Origin: Megalonaias nervosa
Taxonomy: Eukaryota > Mollusca > Bivalvia > Unionida > Unionidae
Direction: 5' to 3'
Length of the DNA stretch: 64,000 nucleotides
NCBI GenBank assembly: GCA_016617855.1
Contig: JAECUM010004966.1
Location: forward strand, 1-64,000
A program made the position numbers and the translations under genes. Positions 58,956-64,000 of the stretch are shown one piece after another (the stretch's first letter is position 1; the number at the start of each line of letters is the position of its first letter). Under the pieces are notes generated by a model. The model ran no database searches and was not told the origin of the DNA. It saw only the letters and a program-made list of their open reading frames with translations.

Positions 58956-61900
58956 CTAATAAAATAAATTATTTATGTATAAAATTTAATAACAGTAATA
59001 CATTACCTGATATTATTGCATTTTTAGATTTGCTAGCTTGGTAGGAATCTGATGGCCAGGGATCTGAACTGGTTTATTTAGTCCCTCAAACCTTGTGAGG
59101 CCACTGAAGGGATTAGACATACAAATAACATCACTGCATCAAGGTCAGCCTGCAAAAGAGACTTTTGCTGTGTTCCAGCAAAATCTCTGATGTTTCCAAG
59201 GCAGCATCCCTCTGGAAATGAAGCAACTCTGCAGACAGCTCCTTGGACATTGAGAGCACGTGTCTCAATGTCTCGGCAAAGTGTCTAACAATCTCTGCAT
59301 TGCAGCTGAAGATAATAATTCCTCCTACAACAGATTTAATGGGTCAGCAGAGAAAAGATCAGCAAGCAATGCTATGGTAACTAGGTCCATATCTTCAGTT
59401 CCAAAGCCTAGAAAGCCTTGACAGGGATATGTGACCAGGTCCCTGCCAAATCCCCACCTGAAGAACAGAGAGTCCAATTTTTGGAGGCATGAGGATTAAG
59501 GGTCCATCAAGGTGAGGCTGAAACCAGGAGTGGGGCTTTAGGGTCCATAAAGTGAGGCTGAAACCAGGAGCCAAAGCATATGATGGGAAAGACCACCTCT
59601 TCTGCTATCTGACCCCCTTTTGGCAATGAGATAACCACAGAATCAACTCCCTCACCATTGCTGAGTAAAGGAGCAAAAGCAGGTCAGATTTAGGTTCTGC
59701 CCCAGGTAGCATTACCAAACAGAAAAGGATTTTAGCATCCAACGATCCAAAGAGTTTGAGAGATAAATCATGGGAAAAGCAGTGGTAAACATCATTTACT
59801 GCCTATCAAAAGTTCAGATCCCTTTTTCCTCTGTTACTTGACTCATAGGATGGAGAAAAGAAGAAGACCCAACAGATGAAAATGACCCAGTGTGACAGAT
59901 CCTTCTGGAAACTCATCTATGTCCACAAAAATCGATAGTTTATTGTCCTGTCTTTGCTCCCATGGTGAGGCAGAACTATTTCATTTCATCGCTCTCCCAT
60001 TGAGAAAGCAGCTTTCTAACCTGGGCTTTGTTGTCCCACCTTCACTCACTGGGCTTCAGGACTATCACACTGATCCACTTTCTCTGTAGAAAAGATTGTC
60101 AATTTCCTCTCAGATATGGAGGTTTCAAGTGGCATCCCTCCCTCCTCTTCCCCTGATAACAAGGCTGGATGAGGTGGGGAACATCTTGGGTGTGCTCAGT
60201 CTACTGATCCAACAAGGAATTGCAAAGCCATCCATTATGTCATGGTTAGAAAAGGAGACCTAGACAACTCACTACCAACTGGCAGGAATCCCCAAGCTCC
60301 ATGAACATAATAAAGATAGGAGGAGTATTGAACCAATTCCTTCCCCTAGGTAAGTTCTCAAATCTTGAAGCTTGTTCTCCATACTTCCCACTGAGACTTA
60401 ATGGAAACATAGAGAATGGGGAGGGGAGTTTATCAAACTGAGCCTTCTGCTAGACAGGTGGTTAAAACAAAGTATCCAGTCAAAAGACTGATGTCAAATA
60501 CTTGGTATCCATTCCTCAGTACCCATGCTTATTGCTCTATGGCTTGCACTGTGTTCCGTGGTCAGTGACGTGAGAACAAAATAAAGATCAGCAGAATGCA
60601 ACATATCAGGTGATTAACACCTGGTGTCCAATGCTTACTGCCCAGTAACAGACTCTTGGTGAATGTCACTTGGGACATTATATGGAGATTAGTGACCAGT
60701 GTCCAATGACCCTGAACATCACTTGATACATTCAACTGTGACCATAGCCCAGGCTATGTCAGTGAGATCATATAGACCTTATGGGCAGACTTTGGAAAAC
60801 CCAACTCCAATGAATGAGATAACCTTGCTAAATCCACGTCTAGTTAAGTGAGATGACAACTGTGTTTCAATAACATCAGGAAGGCAGGACTCGCTACTGG
60901 GTGCAGGCAATTACATAATATAGGAAGTACTGCAGATCCCTTCCTCGTTGGAACTCACACCTTGTTACAAAGTGTCATTGGAGAAGTGGGTGACTTCCAT
61001 CAACTGAGAAATGCTGTAGCCCTTTCTGGCACTAGATGAGTCCTCCAGAGATAAAGTGCAAAAATCATGACCCTTCTACCAGGCCATACAGGACTGGCAA
61101 TTTTCTGCTAAATCTAATCCTAATCAGTGCCACAATCAACAAATGGGGAGGCCGTCTGTGCATACCAATGCAGTGCATGCTAACCATGTGTGTGTGTGTG
61201 TGTCCAACATGACAATTTTATGCCCACATTTACCATAATCTTGAGGCTTTATTAAATGCTGAAAGGAATATACTAAATGCAGCAATAAACTGAAAAAAAA
61301 ATTGGGTAGGAATTTCCTATCCTAACACCAGTTACAATTAGAAGGGTGAAGTACAAGAAACATTGCTTCTTCTCCTAAAGTACTCAAAACCCTAAAAATC
61401 TATGAAATGGGAAAACAGACACATGAAAATAAAGCAGAGATTGGGATAAAATAACAAAATGCAACACAAAATGATACAAATGACAGTAAAATTGCCAAGA
61501 TAAGACTTAAATGAAGTGTTATGCACCTAAGAGACATGTGCAAAAGTGCATCAAGTCCAAGGAAAAAGAAGGACGATATTCCCATTGTCAGAAGTGGACG
61601 AAGGTATCGGACTGGGATCAAGTTATTCTCTATTCTAGATAACCAATTACTAATTGCAGGAGGGAATAATCTTCTTACACAGGGGTCCAGCAGCAGGAAA
61701 AGATTTAGCAATGCAAATATAATAGGTATTGTATTACTGTTATTAAAACATAGTGTTAAGATTGATTACATAGCTGACCTCTATTTTCACTGGTGTCCAG
61801 TAACCATAGTAAACATTATGCTAGCAGTACAGTTCCTGAGAAATCCACACCAAACACAAAATTTAATCCAAGTCTGTGAGGTGTAAAATATGGTTGATAC

Positions 61901-63705
61901 TAACCAACTTGTGAAATAAGGGAGTAGCACTAATCAAGATGTATCCCTGTATTTATTTCATAATCCTCTATAGGATAGTATGTATAAAGGGTGCCAAAAA
62001 GCCTGTGTGATCATTAGTTTAATGCAACAGACTTACCTATAAGCCTGAAAATGTGAAATATTAATTACACTGACCGTTTCTGCATGGGTGTGGTACTAAG
62101 AAAGTTGTATACAGTTCCCTAGTTTAATGACTACAACATGAATAGTAAAAATGTCAAACTGAAACAAAGTTACTGAAATATGAAATAAAACCCACTGTGA
62201 CCTACTTTAAGATGATAGTGTAGTACTCATCAATATTCATCCTCTTGACATGTTTCATGATTCCAGGTAGAGCAGAAGTATACATTAAACAAATTTCATC
62301 ATGATCTAAATGCACACATTCAATGTAAGCCAGTAAAATGTTAAATGTAGACAATATACAAATATGTACAAATTTAGCCCCCTCATCCCTCTACCTTTGG
62401 GACAGGTGCTACAAAGCCCACTTCCAACTGTTTCCTAGGACCAAGGAAGAATGGCTGACATTCAGTGAGGATGTACATATGTATGTTTGCATCTGTGCAG
62501 ATGCTGATGCAGGGGTAGTACAACAGCCCAACTCTGACTTGTAGATTTGAACAAAAAAAATTATTTTTCTTCTTTTTTCAGTTGCAGGGACCTGGGCAAC
62601 TTCCAAAGCAATAGTCCTCATTCAAATGCAATGAAAAAGTGATCGATAAACTTTGGTGAAAGCACAACATATTTAACTGAAATTTTTCTGCAGAAATTAT
62701 TTTCTTTTAATCCCTATGACCTTGAAAATTGGCTATCTGACCCCCAAATTGACTTCTTGCTTATTTCAAGTTCAAGCAATCCATAAAATTAATTTCTTGT
62801 CTTTGATACAGAACTGAGTTACTGTGTTGAAACCATTTTCTTCCTTCCGTCACAGTCACCTTAACTTTTACCTATGACTCCCAAATCAACTAACTTTTTC
62901 TCACCCTAAGTGCAAGTCATCCACAAAAATTATTCTATCTGATGCAGAAATCATATTATTGTGCAGAAACCACTTTTCTTTTCTTTTTTCAGTCACAGTG
63001 ACTTTAAACATTGTCCTTCTGACTCCAAATTTGAGAGGTTTCTTCAAAACCCAAGTGCAAGCCATCTACCAAATTTAGTAACTGCAGACAGTAAACATAA
63101 GTTATTACAGAAATGAAATTAGTGACAGAGGGATGGATGGACCACTGGACTGATGGACCAACATCCAGACAATGTCAAAACATAGTACTCTCCATCTTAT
63201 GGTAGGCTTATATAAATAAAATGCTTAAAATATATGGAATTTTTAAAAAATAAATCTCATTCTTTTCTCTGATGGAAAATCATACTAGTTTCTTAAATGT
63301 AATCACATAAAAAATTAAATTTTTAATAAAAACTTCTGTCTTACAGGGTAGAAGATGCTAAACTGACAGGAATATGTGCTGCTGTCACTAGCAAGGTATC
63401 ATGGCATGTGGAGCCCAGAGAATCTAATAAGCATGATGAAAGGACCTAACTCAAATCCTGATAAGAGGATAATATGCATATTAAAAACATGCAAATATGT
63501 AAAAGAAAAAGATTACAAAAAATGTGGCTATTATATTATAATAATTTTTAATAGCATTTAGTAATTTTATCTTCATTAGCATCCATGTATGAAAGACAAC
63601 AAAAACACCAGCCCTGTTCTTTATATTTGGATGATGGTATGTAATGTTAAAACTCGTATTTCTTACTTTTACATTACATTTAATCAAACAATTAATACAT
63701 GTTAC
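58956..63705. other. Long intron with unidentified GC-richer repeat-like DNA
   Basis: From about 59040 to 61200 base composition is more balanced than in the other introns. A CTGAAACCAGGAG unit with flanking GGGTCCAT is duplicated at 59503-59571, and a (TG)n run lies at 61187-61203. No frame longer than 65 codons with recognisable content was found there, so it may be an old repeat whose type I cannot name. The ORFs at 61400-61886 are open on both strands and unrecognised. Confidence 0.4.
62560..63160. repeat. Diverged tandem repeat, period about 140 bp, three to four units
   Basis: Units contain a version of CAGTGACCTT, then CTGACTCCCAAATC, then AAGTGCAAGCCATCCAC, then GCAGAAACCA followed by a TTTTCTTTTCTT-like tract. 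Starts are seen near 62717, 62857 and 62995. The end has a GGATGGATGGACC run (63130-63145). Similar TGACCTT-type arrays are frequent in marine invertebrates (general knowledge). Confidence 0.7.
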
Positions 63706-63797
63706 CTTTACAGTAGTTTTTCCAGTAGTGGAGTCTGTAATCTCTGTTTCATTTGCATCTTTACAGCTTCCACTTGAAATATACCACTGCTGGGCAG
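63706..63797 (-). CDS. Left-most upstream exon of the membrane protein present in the window
   Basis: Acceptor TTTTAAG precedes 63797 and donor GTAACA follows 63706. It starts with two bases of a split codon and encodes AQQWYISSGSCKDANETEIT then DSTTGKTTVK. This is extracellular sequence of a domain that begins outside the window. The frame and phase join the 58955 exon exactly. The remaining N-terminal part, including any signal peptide, must lie to the right of this window. Confidence 0.85.
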
Positions 63798-64000
63798 CTT
63801 AAAACAAATAAAATAACATTTTATGATCAAAATGAAAATAAATGTTTTAACTGTAAGATTTGCATAATAACAGTGAATTACTTGTGATAGTTATAATATT
63901 ATAATTCATGTTATAAGATATATAGAGGATACTGCTTGAAATGAGTGAGTAACAGATATATTTCAGCAAGTTGTGAAAAACTAAGTATTTTCAGTAAGAT

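Overview
This window looks like genomic DNA of a marine invertebrate animal, most likely a lophotrochozoan such as a mollusc (an inference). It is AT-rich, has long introns with matching splice phases, many microsatellites, tRNA-derived SINEs, Ty3/gypsy and non-LTR retrotransposons, a decayed Polinton-type polymerase, and a diverged 'GGCCATAACTC'-type tandem repeat of a kind I associate with bivalve genomes. No bacterial operon, rRNA, canonical tRNA or CRISPR array is visible.

Layout. 1-2.8 kb holds one good coding exon of a fibronectin-III-like protein on the + strand (about 428-706), a possible exon (2287-2411), and a broken second copy of the FN3-like exon (2630-2770). 6.38-11.56 kb is a nearly complete Ty3/gypsy retrotransposon (+): a 331-bp 5' LTR, gag, then protease-RT-RNase H-integrase, with two nonsense codons, a damaged RT active site and no recognisable 3' LTR. 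15.0-19.4 kb (-) is a decayed protein-primed family B DNA polymerase of the Polinton/Maverick kind. It is split by a 1.7-kb insertion (16014-17712) flanked by 7-bp target duplications, which carries a cysteine-rich ORF and a duplicated 326-bp block; an inverted relative lies at 19.6-20.0 kb. 23.3-27.7 kb (+) is a 5'-truncated non-LTR retrotransposon with RT, RNase H and a CCHC-like tail. Its RNase H is interrupted by a 552-bp foldback-like element with an 8-bp target duplication.

From 63.8 kb leftwards to 32.37 kb, nine coding exons on the - strand are joined by consistent GT-AG sites and phases. They encode the last 536 residues of a type I membrane protein: tandem VNDAP-type cadherin-like domains, two EGF modules, one transmembrane helix and an acidic cytoplasmic tail. 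The N-terminal part lies beyond the right edge. Its introns are full of mobile DNA: a SINE family with clear target duplications (32.6, 41.0 and 57.3 kb, all in gene orientation), an R2-like non-LTR remnant with a restriction-like endonuclease (40.4-43.0 kb), Tigger/pogo-like remnants (43.9-45.5 kb and possibly 32.75-34.64 kb), a 45-bp minisatellite that is open in both strands, and several diverged tandem arrays.

The only host genes I can support are the partial FN3-like gene and the cadherin-like/EGF membrane protein. The strongest candidates for something undescribed are the cysteine-rich insertion element at 16.0-17.7 kb, the foldback element at 25.37-25.92 kb, and the SINE family. All family assignments come from motif reading; no database search was run.
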